From: Halorhabdus utahensis DSM 12940
GTDB taxonomy: Archaea; Halobacteriota; Halobacteria; Halobacteriales; Haloarculaceae
NCBI RefSeq assembly: GCF_000023945.1
Contig: NC_013158.1
Location: forward strand, 2,046,001-2,110,000
DNA length: 64,000 bases
Direction of reading: 5' to 3'
How positions within the stretch are numbered: position 1 is the first letter of the stretch; every line of letters begins with the position of its first letter. The notes under the pieces are model-generated. The model did not search any database. It saw only the letters and a program-made list of their open reading frames with translations, and was not told the DNA's origin. Below are positions 18,528-27,082 of the stretch, piece by piece. The translations under genes and the position numbers were made by a program.

Positions 18528-18737
18528 ATGGAAACCTGGAAACTGCTGGCGTGGACGACCGGCGTCTTCGTCGTTTTCGGCGTCGTCGTGACCGTCGGGA
18601 ACGTCCCGCTGTCGGGACCGACCGCGCTGGTGGTGCTCGTCGTCGTCGGGATCGCGAGTGTCGTACTCTACAGCGTCTCCAAACGCGGTTATCAGTTCGG
18701 TCACGAACTCGGCGAGCAGATGAGCGACGAGGAGTGA
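18528..18737 (+). CDS. Small two-helix membrane protein
   Basis: 69 residues. Two hydrophobic segments, about 7-25 (LAWTTGVFVVFGVVVTV) and 30-49 (ALVVLVVVGIASVVLYS), are joined by a short loop, with a charged tail ending MSDEE. No family function is known to me. A weak TATA-like tatacgg precedes the ATG by about 30 bases. It is probably an inner-face-tailed membrane protein of haloarchaea. Confidence 0.6.
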   Translation: METWKLLAWTTGVFVVFGVVVTVGNVPLSGPTALVVLVVVGIASVVLYSVSKRGYQFGHELGEQMSDEE

Positions 18738-18801
18738 GACTGCGGTCTTCACCACGCCGTCCGGGGGAAGGTTCTTGTCGCCGGCCGTCGATCCCGAACC
18801 C

Positions 18802-19170
18802 ATGGCTGAAGGAAATACACTCGTCAACGCCGTCATCGGTGCCGTCGCCACCGTCGTCCTCACGTTTCTGCCGTTCTCACCCTTGCTCGGCGGGGCTCTC
18901 GCAGGCTACCTCCAGGGCGGTGACGAGTCGGCCGCCATCCGCGTCGGGGCATTGTCCGGACTTATCGCCGCGATCCCGCTGGTGTTCGCGCTGACGGTGG
19001 TGGCGACGATCATCCCGTTCCTGCCGGCGTTCGGGACGGCCGGCTCGATCACGGCGCTGTTTGGCATTTTCGGGATCATCGTGCTCACCTTCGCCCTGCT
19101 GTATAGCGTCGGTCTGAGTGCGCTGGGTGGACTCCTGGGCCAATACGTCGCCCGCGAGACCGACATCTGA
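18802..19170 (+). CDS. DUF5518-like membrane protein
   Basis: 122 residues from the ATG that gives MAEGNTLVNAV; the frame extends nine codons upstream without support. Three to four hydrophobic segments: about 8-28 (VIGAVATVVLTFLPFSPLLGG), 45-75 and 82-110. The Gly-rich GGALAGYLQGGD followed by G-x-x-x-G-x-x-x-A patterns is typical of the small haloarchaeal membrane family annotated DUF5518. Function unknown. It sits 48 bases before mevalonate kinase and may share its transcript. Confidence 0.7.
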   Translation: MAEGNTLVNAVIGAVATVVLTFLPFSPLLGGALAGYLQGGDESAAIRVGALSGLIAAIPLVFALTVVATIIPFLPAFGTAGSITALFGIFGIIVLTFALLYSVGLSALGGLLGQYVARETDI

Positions 19171-19217
19171 GCCGGCAGTCCGGAACGCCCTTGGCAATCG
19201 GTGTCCCAACCCTGAGC

Positions 19218-20210
19218 ATGGTCACTTCGAGCGCCCCGGGCAAGGTATATCTCTTCGGCGAACACGCCGTGGTTTACGGCGAACCCGCCGTCCCCTGTGC
19301 GATCGAGCGCCGCGCGTCAGTGACGGCCACGCGCCGAGACGACGAAGCGCTCCGGGTCGACGCCGGCGATCTCACGCTTGACGGCTTTACGGTCGAGTAC
19401 AGCGGCGGAACCGACGGCCGGCCGGACGTCGACGTCGAGCAACCGCTGTTGGAGGCGGCGATGGGCTACGTCAACGAGGCGGTCGAACAGGCTCGCGACG
19501 CGACCGGCCGACCCGAGGCTGGCTTCGATGTCCACATCGACAGTGCGATCCCGCTCGGCGCGGGGCTGGGATCGTCCGCGGCGGTGGTGGTCGCCGCGAT
19601 CGACGCTGCGACCCGTGAGCTCGGCGTTACCCTGGACTCCGAGGAGATCGCCGACCGGGCCTATCAGGTCGAACACGCCGTCCAGGACGGGGAGGCCTCG
19701 CGGGCGGACACCTTCTGCTCGGCGATGGGCGGGGCCGTCCGCGTCGAGGGCGACGATTGCCGGCGACTCGAAGCCGTCCCAAACCTTCCCTTCGTGATCG
19801 GCTACGACGGGGGCTCGGGCGACACGGGCGCGCTCGTCTCTGGCGTCCGCGGGCTGCGGGCGGAGTACGACTTCGCGGCCGACACCGTCGAAGCAATCGG
19901 TGACGTGGTCCGTCGCGGCGAGGACGCGCTCGCCGCGGCCGACCTGGACGAGCTTGGCCGACTCATGGATTTCAACCACGGATTGCTGTCGGCACTCGGC
20001 GTCTCCTCGCGGTCGCTCGATGCGATGGTCTGGGCGGCCCGGGACGCCGATGCGCGCGGGGCGAAACTCACTGGCGCGGGTGGCGGCGGGTGTATCGTCG
20101 CCCTCGACGACACCGACGGGACCGAGACCGCACTCCGGTATACGCCCGGGTGTGAGGACGCTTTCCGGGCGGAACTCGACACCGAGGGGGTCCGGGTGGA
20201 AGAGCGATGA
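19218..20210 (+). CDS. mvk: Mevalonate kinase
   Basis: Phosphorylates mevalonate at position 5, the first committed kinase of archaeal isoprenoid (membrane lipid) synthesis. GHMP-kinase landmarks: SAPGKVYLFGEHAVVYG at the N-terminus, the ATP-binding PLGAGLGSSAAVVVA near residue 115, the catalytic Asp region (ASRADTFCSAMGG), and the C-terminal KLTGAGGGGCIVAL. The start MVTSSAPGK at 19218 is chosen because the upstream nine codons are not conserved in type. It is followed 31 bases later by isopentenyl phosphate kinase, consistent with the archaeal alternative mevalonate pathway. Confidence 0.95.
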   Translation: MVTSSAPGKVYLFGEHAVVYGEPAVPCAIERRASVTATRRDDEALRVDAGDLTLDGFTVEYSGGTDGRPDVDVEQPLLEAAMGYVNEAVEQARDATGRPEAGFDVHIDSAIPLGAGLGSSAAVVVAAIDAATRELGVTLDSEEIADRAYQVEHAVQDGEASRADTFCSAMGGAVRVEGDDCRRLEAVPNLPFVIGYDGGSGDTGALVSGVRGLRAEYDFAADTVEAIGDVVRRGEDALAAADLDELGRLMDFNHGLLSALGVSSRSLDAMVWAARDADARGAKLTGAGGGGCIVALDDTDGTETALRYTPGCEDAFRAELDTEGVRVEER

Positions 20211-20241
20211 TCGCTGTCCCAATTCCGGGTGGTGAGTCCGC

Positions 20242-20976
20242 GTGACGACGATCCTCAAACTCGGGGGCAGCGTCATCACGGAGAAGGACACCCCCGAGAC
20301 CGTCGATAGCGAGGCGCTCGCGGCGGCGGCCGAGGCCATCGGGACGGCCGATGTCGAGGATCTCGTGGTCGTCCACGGCGGCGGCAGCTTCGGCCACCAC
20401 CACGCCGAGGCCCACGGCGTCACCGCCACGCAGGGGTCTCAGGACGCAACGGGTGTCTACGCGATCCACGACGCGATGGGCCGCCTCGACGACCACGTGA
20501 TCGAGGCGCTCCAGGGTGCCGGCGTGCCGGCGGTCCCGGTCCACCCGTTCTCGGTGGCTTCCCGGGATGCGGACGGTGAAACGACGCTACCGACGGACAC
20601 GATCGAGCGGCTGCGAGCCGAGGGGTTCGTCCCCGTGCTCTTCGGTGACGTGGTCGTCCAGGCCGGCGCGGGCGCGACGATCCTGAGCGGCGACGAGATC
20701 GTCGTGCTCCTCGCGCGCTCGCTCGCGGCCGACCGGATCGGTCTCTGCTCGGGCGTGCCGGGCGTCCTCGACGAGTCGGGGGCGGTGATCGACCGGATCG
20801 CGGACTTTTCGGCTGTGGCCGAGGCCCTCGGCGGGAGCGAGGCGACCGACGTCACCGGCGGCATGGCCGGGAAAGTCCGAGCGTTGCTTGAAGTGGGGAC
20901 GCCGGCGTCGATCTTCGGGCCCGGCGATCTGTCGGCGTTTCTGGCCGGCGAGAATCCGGGCACGCTCATCGAGTGA
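20242..20976 (+). CDS. ipk: Isopentenyl phosphate kinase
   Basis: Amino-acid-kinase-fold enzyme converting isopentenyl phosphate to isopentenyl diphosphate, the last step of the archaeal alternative mevalonate route. Motifs: TILKLGGSVIT at the N-terminus, VVHGGGSFGHHHA with the substrate histidine used by IPKs, LFGDVVVQAG, and GVPGVLD. The GTG start gives the normal N-terminus (VTTILKLGG). Length (244) is normal. It is the second gene of mvk-ipk and lies upstream of the membrane protein and rnj-idsA genes. Confidence 0.94.
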   Translation: MTTILKLGGSVITEKDTPETVDSEALAAAAEAIGTADVEDLVVVHGGGSFGHHHAEAHGVTATQGSQDATGVYAIHDAMGRLDDHVIEALQGAGVPAVPVHPFSVASRDADGETTLPTDTIERLRAEGFVPVLFGDVVVQAGAGATILSGDEIVVLLARSLAADRIGLCSGVPGVLDESGAVIDRIADFSAVAEALGGSEATDVTGGMAGKVRALLEVGTPASIFGPGDLSAFLAGENPGTLIE

Positions 20977-21075
20977 GTGACGGTTCGCCAGGGATCTCGA
21001 TCGAGTGAGGTACCGCGACTGCTCGGCGAGTGATTCCCCGAAATTTACTTCCCTCCGGTTTGCGTTGGCCCCGAC

Positions 21076-22410
21076 ATGGCAGCAATCACCTTCAAAGAGA
21101 GTCTGGGCCACTGGGCGCGACTGTTCGGGTATTTCCTGGCAGTCGCCATCGTCGGCGGAGCGGTTGCCGGCGGTGGGCTCGTCCTCCTCCGCGACGTCCC
21201 CGGGTGGATGCCCGGCGGGCAGGCACCCGACGTCGGGGTAAAACTCATCGCCGGCGCGGGACTGCTCGCGGTTGGCGCGTTGATCCTGCTGGCCGGGTTC
21301 CTGACGATTGTCCTCGTCGTCGTCGCCGAGGGCGTTCGGCTCGGTATCGATGCCGCACGTGACGAACCCGAGGACACAAGCGAGACGGATGACGAGCCAG
21401 CCGAGCGACCCGTGCCCGATCCTGCCGAACGGTACCGTGCCCGGCGACGGGTCATGCGCGCTCCCGCGCGAGAACAACCCGAAGGACCTCGGCGGCGAGA
21501 CCGTGTGCAGTCTCAACCAACTGAGAGACCGACTGGCCAACGACAGGCGGCATCCGACCGAAGCACACCCACGGAAGCCGACGAGGATGACTGGATTCAG
21601 GAAGTCCAACGCGACCTGCAAGACCAAGCGGGTCCCGAAACGACCCGGGCCACGTCTTCGGACGCGGAACGCCCCTCCCGCGATGAGACGGGGCCGGCAA
21701 GTCAGCCAGCAGGGGGACCCACGCCAGCAGAGGACGGACCTGCACCCCAGTCCGACGACCGGCCACGTCCGGACCCCGAAGGTGAGGACTCCTCGCCAGG
21801 GGACCCTGAGGCGGCTGCCGACGACTGGATCGGTGCCGACGAGATCGATTCGGAATCGACCGACGAGGCCGAGACCGAAGACCCGACCGGGACAGTCGAC
21901 GAAGAGGGCCCGTCGGTGACGGACGAACCCGATGGGTCGGCAGCCTCGCCGGTCGAGGAGACGGACGTGTCTGCCGAAAGCGTGGCATCGCCCGGTGATG
22001 CGGGCGAGGAGCCGGACTTCCTGGCCGGTGCGGACACACCCGCCGAGACGGATACCACGGGTGGGGAGACCGGCACCGACGCGTCGGCTGACATCGACTT
22101 CCCGACGGCCGAGGGTGACGAGTCGGAAGCGACTGTCGAATCCGATTCGACCACCGGGGAAGACGATCCGCTTGCCCCGGACGATTTCGAGCCCGCTGAG
22201 TCCACCGAAGCGTCGGGGTCCGAACCCGACGAAGCGCCCACTGGATGGCCAGCCGAGGCGACGGACGAACCCGAAAGCGTGTCAACCAGTGAGTCGGCGG
22301 ACCCAACGGATGAACCCGAAAGCGTGCCAACCAGTGAGTCGGCGGACCCAACGGACGAATCCGACGAACCGTCGTCCGAGTCCGCCGAGAGCGAGGACGA
22401 CGAGCAGTAA
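21076..22410 (+). CDS. Two-helix membrane protein with long acidic disordered tail
   Basis: 444 residues. Two hydrophobic segments near residues 15-40 (YFLAVAIVGGAVAGGGLVLL) and 55-92 (AGAGLLAVGALILLAGFLTIVLVVV) are followed by about 350 residues of low complexity. First comes a basic patch (RYRARRRVMRAP), then Asp/Glu/Ser/Thr/Pro-rich sequence ending ESEDDEQ. The tail contains a 45-base tandem duplication. Such tails suggest a charge brush or scaffold on one membrane face; no function is known. Found between ipk and rnj, with about 100 bases after ipk. Confidence 0.7.
   Translation: MAAITFKESLGHWARLFGYFLAVAIVGGAVAGGGLVLLRDVPGWMPGGQAPDVGVKLIAGAGLLAVGALILLAGFLTIVLVVVAEGVRLGIDAARDEPEDTSETDDEPAERPVPDPAERYRARRRVMRAPAREQPEGPRRRDRVQSQPTERPTGQRQAASDRSTPTEADEDDWIQEVQRDLQDQAGPETTRATSSDAERPSRDETGPASQPAGGPTPAEDGPAPQSDDRPRPDPEGEDSSPGDPEAAADDWIGADEIDSESTDEAETEDPTGTVDEEGPSVTDEPDGSAASPVEETDVSAESVASPGDAGEEPDFLAGADTPAETDTTGGETGTDASADIDFPTAEGDESEATVESDSTTGEDDPLAPDDFEPAESTEASGSEPDEAPTGWPAEATDEPESVSTSESADPTDEPESVPTSESADPTDESDEPSSESAESEDDEQ
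22267..22356 (+). repeat. 45-bp tandem duplication in the acidic tail
   Basis: Two consecutive 45-base units (gaacccgaaagcgtg... each ending acccaacgga) differ at two positions only. In frame, they duplicate 15 residues of the form EPESV-TSESADPTD, evidence of recent slippage in the disordered tail. Confidence 0.85.
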
Positions 22411-22718
22411 CTGCGGCGCTGGCCGCAACCCGCACGGTTTTTACCGCCACGCCGCATAGAGCCTCATAACCGAGCGCTCGGCCGCCCGATCGGAACCGGC
22501 GGCCGACGGATGGACGTCGAACGCGACCGTCGCGACGGCGTCGGGCACCACGTGCCCACGTCGTCGCCCGGACTGCGAGCCAGCGGCCGAACGGTGGCTC
22601 ACAGTCCAGTCGGTCCGGTCTTCCGGACGGCGGTCGACGCCGCTTGCAGCTGCGATCGACAGTGCGGTGCTGTCGGCCGTTGCGGCTTCCGTCGGGTGGC
22701 CCACTCGGAGGCACAACT
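22411..22718. other. GC-rich intergenic region upstream of rnj
   Basis: 308 bases with no convincing gene. A T-run (cacggttttta, about 22434-22443) follows the membrane-protein gene and could terminate it. The rest is GC-rich, with direct CCGG/CGGCC clusters, and may be a long leader of rnj-idsA. No clear TATA box is seen immediately before the rnj ATG. Confidence 0.5.
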
Positions 22719-24062
22719 ATGGAAATCGAGATTGCCACCATCGGCGGCTACGAGGAAGTGGGACGACAGATGACTGCGGTGCGGGCGGGCGACGACGTCG
22801 TGATCTTCGACATGGGCCTGAACCTCTCGAAGGTCCTGATCCACGACAACGTCGAGACCGAGCGGATGCACAGCCTGGACCTGATCGACATGGGCGCGAT
22901 CCCGGACGATCGCGTCATGAGCGAGATCGAGGGTGACGTCAAGGCCATCGTGCCGACACACGGCCACCTCGATCACATCGGCGCGATCAGCAAGCTCGCC
23001 CATCGCTACGACGCCCCGATCATGGCGACGCCCTTTACGATCGAACTCGTCAAACAGCAGATCCAGGGCGAGGAGAAGTTCGGCGTCGAGAACGACCTCG
23101 TGAAGATGGACGCCGGCGCGACGACGTCGATCGGCGACGACGGCGTCGAACTCGAGTTCGTCAACGTAACTCACTCGATCATCGACGCGATCAACCCCGT
23201 CCTGCACACGCCCGAGGGTGCGATCGTCTACGGGCTGGACAAGCGCATGGACCACGATCCGGTCGTCGGCGACCCGATCGACATGGACCGGTTCCGCGAG
23301 ATCGGCGAGGAGGGCGTCCTCTGTTACATCGAGGACTGTACGAACGCCGGCAAGAAGGGGCGAACGCCGAGTGAGTCCGTCGCTCGAAAACACCTCAAGG
23401 ACGTCATGTACAGCATGGAGGACTACGACGGCGGCATCGTCGCGACGACGTTCTCCTCTCACATCGCCCGCGTGAAGAGTCTCGTCGAGTTCGCCGACGA
23501 CATCGGTCGCCAGCCGGTCCTGCTGGGTCGCTCGATGGAGAAGTACTCCGGGACGGCCGAACGACTCGACTTCGTCGAGTTCCCCGAGGATCTGGGGATG
23601 TACGGTCACCGCAAATCCGTCGACCGCACGTTCAAGCGGATCATGAGCGAGGGCAAGGAGAACTTCCTCCCGATCGTCACCGGCCACCAAGGCGAACCCC
23701 GCGCGATGCTCACCCGGATGGGCCGTGGCGACACGCCCTACGAACTCGAAGAAGGTGACAAGGTCATCTTCTCGGCCCGCGTCATCCCGGAGCCGACCAA
23801 CGAGGGTCAGCGCTACCAGAGCGAGACGCTACTGAAGATGCAGGGCGCCCGCATCTACGACGAGGTCCACGTCTCGGGTCACCTCAACCGCGAGGGCCAC
23901 TACGAGATGCTCAACACACTCGAACCCGAACACATCATCCCGGCCCACCAGAGCATGGGTGGGTTCGCGCCGTACGTCGAACTCGCCGAGAGCGAGGGCT
24001 ACGAGCTCGGCGAGGACCTGCACGTCACGCGAAACGGTAACGTGATCACGCTGGTCGAATAA
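22719..24062 (+). CDS. rnj: Ribonuclease J
   Basis: Archaeal metallo-beta-lactamase/beta-CASP RNase of 447 residues, expected to act as a 5'-3' exonuclease in RNA turnover. Landmarks: [20 protein letters not shown], the zinc motif [11 protein letters not shown] near residue 80, the beta-CASP region [14 protein letters not shown] and the closing [15 protein letters not shown]...IIPAHQS. The ATG at 22719 begins the family's [10 protein letters not shown]; the longer open frame upstream has no homology. Its position directly before idsA is a conserved haloarchaeal arrangement as I know it. Confidence 0.95.
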   Translation: MEIEIATIGGYEEVGRQMTAVRAGDDVVIFDMGLNLSKVLIHDNVETERMHSLDLIDMGAIPDDRVMSEIEGDVKAIVPTHGHLDHIGAISKLAHRYDAPIMATPFTIELVKQQIQGEEKFGVENDLVKMDAGATTSIGDDGVELEFVNVTHSIIDAINPVLHTPEGAIVYGLDKRMDHDPVVGDPIDMDRFREIGEEGVLCYIEDCTNAGKKGRTPSESVARKHLKDVMYSMEDYDGGIVATTFSSHIARVKSLVEFADDIGRQPVLLGRSMEKYSGTAERLDFVEFPEDLGMYGHRKSVDRTFKRIMSEGKENFLPIVTGHQGEPRAMLTRMGRGDTPYELEEGDKVIFSARVIPEPTNEGQRYQSETLLKMQGARIYDEVHVSGHLNREGHYEMLNTLEPEHIIPAHQSMGGFAPYVELAESEGYELGEDLHVTRNGNVITLVE

Positions 24063-24072
24063 TCCGTTTCCG

Positions 24073-25113
24073 ATGACGGATACTGTCGACTCGCAGGCGG
24101 TCATGGAGGCGATCGAGTGGCGACGCGGGCAGGTCAACGACGCGATTCCCGAGAACCTCCCGGTCGTCGAGCCCAAGAAGCTCTATGAGGCCTCGCGGTA
24201 CCTGCTGGACGCCGGCGGCAAGCGACTCCGGCCGACGATCCTGCTGCTCGTAGCCGAGTCGATCGCCGACGTCCTCCCGCGGAGCGAGCCGTATCGAGAG
24301 TTCCCGGCCGCCGAGGGCCCAATCGACATGATGTCCGCCGCGGTGAGCATCGAGATCATCCAGTCGTTTACGCTCATCCACGACGACATCATGGACGACG
24401 ACGACATGCGCCGGGGCGTCCCGGCCGTCCACCGGGAGTTCGACCTCTCAACGGCGATCCTGGCGGGTGACACTCTTTATGCGAAGGCCTTCGAGAACAT
24501 GCTCGAAACCGGCTCGACCGGCGACCGCTCGGTCCGGGCGCTGTCGGAACTCGCGACGACCTGTACCCAGATCTGTGAGGGCCAGTCGATGGACATCGAG
24601 TTCGAGACCGACGAGACGGTCACGACCGAGGACTATCTGGAGATGGTCGAACTCAAGACGGCGGTGCTTTACGCCGCCGCGGCGTCGATCCCGCCGATCC
24701 TCATGGGCGAGGACGACTACGTCGATCCGCTCTACCAGTACGGCCTCAACATCGGCCGGGGCTTCCAGATCCAGGACGACCTGCTGGATCTGACGACGCC
24801 GAGCGAGAAACTCGGCAAGCAACGGGGCAGCGACCTCGTCGAGAACAAGCGGACGATCATCACCGTCCACGCCCGCAATCAGGGCGTCGACGTCGAAAAT
24901 CTCGTCCCGACCGACGACGTCGACGCCGTCGACGAGGCGACCATCGACGAGGCCGTTGCCGAGCTAGAGGAAGCCGGCAGCATCGACTTCGCCCGCGAGA
25001 CGGCCGAGGGACTCATCAGGGACGGCAAGCGGAACCTCGAAGTGCTCCCCGACAACGAGTCCCGGGATCTGTTGGAAGGCATCGCCGACTTCCTGATCGA
25101 ACGCGAGTACTGA
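24073..25113 (+). CDS. idsA: Geranylgeranyl/farnesyl diphosphate synthase (short-chain prenyl transferase)
   Basis: Builds the C20 (or C15) isoprenoid chain for archaeal ether lipids from IPP and DMAPP. All-helical prenyltransferase landmarks: GGKRLRPTILLL, the first aspartate-rich motif LIHDDIMDDDDMRRG near residue 100, EGQSMDIEFE, and the second aspartate-rich motif FQIQDDLLDLT near residue 235. Length 346 is normal. It is 10 bases after rnj. Its last 73 bases are repeated exactly at 39726-39798, on the far side of a 14.6-kb accessory island, so the 3' end appears to be the integration target; the gene itself is intact. Confidence 0.95.
   Translation: MTDTVDSQAVMEAIEWRRGQVNDAIPENLPVVEPKKLYEASRYLLDAGGKRLRPTILLLVAESIADVLPRSEPYREFPAAEGPIDMMSAAVSIEIIQSFTLIHDDIMDDDDMRRGVPAVHREFDLSTAILAGDTLYAKAFENMLETGSTGDRSVRALSELATTCTQICEGQSMDIEFETDETVTTEDYLEMVELKTAVLYAAAASIPPILMGEDDYVDPLYQYGLNIGRGFQIQDDLLDLTTPSEKLGKQRGSDLVENKRTIITVHARNQGVDVENLVPTDDVDAVDEATIDEAVAELEEAGSIDFARETAEGLIRDGKRNLEVLPDNESRDLLEGIADFLIEREY
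25041..25113 (+). repeat. 73-bp perfect direct repeat, left copy (3' end of idsA)
   Basis: agtgctccccgac to gagtactga is identical to 39726-39798. The left copy is the functional 3' end of idsA. The pair brackets the kinase/tubulin/GTPase island and looks like an attachment-site or recombination duplication. Confidence 0.9.
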
Positions 25114-25262
25114 GTGGGCCCCATTCGGCGACTCGTTTCAACGTCTTTTGACGATCTTGGGTGCGTGCGTGGGCTGAGTATTGGTCTTTGCAGGTACTGC
25201 ATAACGAATCGATCGCGGATGCAAATACTTCGCCAACTACTAATTTTGAAATACACTTTCAG

Positions 25263-25272
25263 TAAATATTAA
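25263..25272 (+). promoter_or_regulatory. TATA-like box for the HEAT/pseudokinase gene
   Basis: taaatattaa lies 27-36 bases before the ATG at 25299 in an AT-rich stretch that begins about 90 bases after idsA, indicating that the island starts with its own promoter. Confidence 0.45.
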
Positions 25273-25298
25273 CTACTCTTGCTTATCATAGCTGTCGT

Positions 25299-26999
25299 AT
25301 GAGTCCACGGGCAGGGAACAATCAGACGGTTGATGTATTATTATCAGATATCCGAAATAACACCGCTGCGAAGGATGGAATCGACGCTTCGACGGACCTT
25401 CTCGATTTCGCCCAATCGAATCCACAAACGATTGTCAAAAACGCAGGTCCGATTCTATCATTGATCGATGATGGTGATTTTGAGACATCGTCGGGGATCA
25501 TCTGGAGTAACGTCTTGGACGCGCTGTACGTGGGAATCGAACAAGAGGGACCCAGTGGCATCCCGGCTCGTCGACTCGTTCGGGTCTGTTGTCATTCACT
25601 TAACGGGCCACATGATGAGAAACTTCTCGACATTCTCGGAACAATACTGGAACAAGCGGATCACGAGTCAGAAGTACGGGACCAAACGATAGCGACGTTA
25701 GAAGACTGCCTCGATATTGAGTACTCACTCGATGGCTCGACCGGAGATTATGTATGCAAACTGTTCCGCATGACCGATTCATCGATACAGTCATTTGCGG
25801 GAACTAACTCTCGGGATGATGTATATAATATCGCCGTATCTATCATGGTCGTTGGAAAACTCTCAAGCCAATCAGTAACACGACGAATCGAACCCGCTTC
25901 GTCTTCGCCAGATACCGTTCCGGGCATCGCGGGCATACTTGAGGTAGTCTCCGGTGACGAAATCGACCAGGAGGCTACAGCGGATATCAGGGCCGACCTC
26001 GAAGCGGAATTTGTTGAGCACATTTCGGGCAATCAAATCCTGGAAGAGATATTCGGCTCTGGAGAAACTCAACAATCACAAACGAAGATCGAAGCGCAGA
26101 CAGGCGGAATGACAGAATCGACAAGCGACAGTCAAACAGAGCGGTCTAGCACTCATCTTTCGGACGACCACTTCACCGGCGGTTCTCCATCGAACATTCC
26201 GGACAGACTGTCGAATGAGATTGATCCCATACAAGAGATATCGAATACCGTCTCAGAGAGAGGAGTTGTCTGGCACTACACTGCGACTCTCGCTTCGACA
26301 CGAACAAGCGCTGATCACCGCCACATGGTCAGTACGCTCAATCCCGAGTATGTCGATGATGACGATCTCATTGAAGCGTTTTCGGAAGGCGCAACGCGGT
26401 GGGCCGGAATCAGTCAAAACCCACAGATATCTACTGTCTTCGATTGGGATGAGACACCCAGACCGTGGATTATCTACGAGGGCGGAACAAGTGGACTCGA
26501 GGACCACATCGATGACCTGCCGGAAGCTGATAAGATTCAGGTGCTCACGTCAATCTTTGAGGGATTGTATACCGGCTCGCTATACAATATCCCACACGCC
26601 TCGCTTTCGCCGGATACTATCGTATTGAATGATGTCAATCAGTCACTCGAGCCATTGCTGACGGATTGGGGTCTGACTCCCCAAATACGGAATCTCACTG
26701 AAAGTGAATTCATCTCACAATATACTGCCCCCGAACAACTCAACGGGAACATGTCCGAAACGACCGTCGTGTATCGCGCTGGAATGCTAGCGTTCCGTAT
26801 ATTGACCGGCCGGCATCCGTTCGAGAACACGAATAATCTTCGCGCCAAAATACGAAATTCAGAAATTCCGGACCCATCAGCCGTCGCTGCTGTTCCGAAC
26901 TCCTTGGATCCGGTGATACGTACGGCCGTCGCGGCTGATCCGACCGAGCGATATCAGTCCGTTTCTGATTTACGGAGGAATATCATTGGCACATATTGA
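25299..26999 (+). CDS. HEAT-like/pseudokinase protein of the tubulin-GTPase island
   Basis: 566 residues, cytosolic, acidic. Residues 1-250 are helical with a HEAT/ARM-like look (ASTDLLDFAQSNPQTIVKN..., DILGTILEQADHES). A Ser/Thr/Gln-rich linker (255-300) precedes a protein-kinase-fold domain at 310-566. Motifs: PRPWIIYEGG (hinge side), NIPHASLSPDTIVL at H433 where HRDLKPxN is expected, LTDWGL in place of DFG, and QYTAPEQ as APE. The catalytic Asp, Lys and Asn of the loop are Ser, Ser and Thr, and no VAIK lysine is seen, so it should not be a conventional kinase. First gene of the island, 83 bases before the tubulin-like gene. Confidence 0.7.
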   Translation: MSPRAGNNQTVDVLLSDIRNNTAAKDGIDASTDLLDFAQSNPQTIVKNAGPILSLIDDGDFETSSGIIWSNVLDALYVGIEQEGPSGIPARRLVRVCCHSLNGPHDEKLLDILGTILEQADHESEVRDQTIATLEDCLDIEYSLDGSTGDYVCKLFRMTDSSIQSFAGTNSRDDVYNIAVSIMVVGKLSSQSVTRRIEPASSSPDTVPGIAGILEVVSGDEIDQEATADIRADLEAEFVEHISGNQILEEIFGSGETQQSQTKIEAQTGGMTESTSDSQTERSSTHLSDDHFTGGSPSNIPDRLSNEIDPIQEISNTVSERGVVWHYTATLASTRTSADHRHMVSTLNPEYVDDDDLIEAFSEGATRWAGISQNPQISTVFDWDETPRPWIIYEGGTSGLEDHIDDLPEADKIQVLTSIFEGLYTGSLYNIPHASLSPDTIVLNDVNQSLEPLLTDWGLTPQIRNLTESEFISQYTAPEQLNGNMSETTVVYRAGMLAFRILTGRHPFENTNNLRAKIRNSEIPDPSAVAAVPNSLDPVIRTAVAADPTERYQSVSDLRRNIIGTY

Positions 27000-27045
27000 C
27001 ATCTATCTAATCAGTTGTTCAGTTGTGATTAAGCGAAGAGTAACT

Positions 27046-27056
27046 GATATATATTA
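27046..27056 (+). promoter_or_regulatory. TATA-like box of the tubulin-like gene
   Basis: gatatatatta ends 26 bases before the ATG at 27083. Spacing fits a short-leader or leaderless haloarchaeal transcript, so the tubulin-like gene has its own promoter besides any read-through. Confidence 0.55.
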
Positions 27057-27082
27057 GGCGCCTGATTGCACTTCTGACGAAC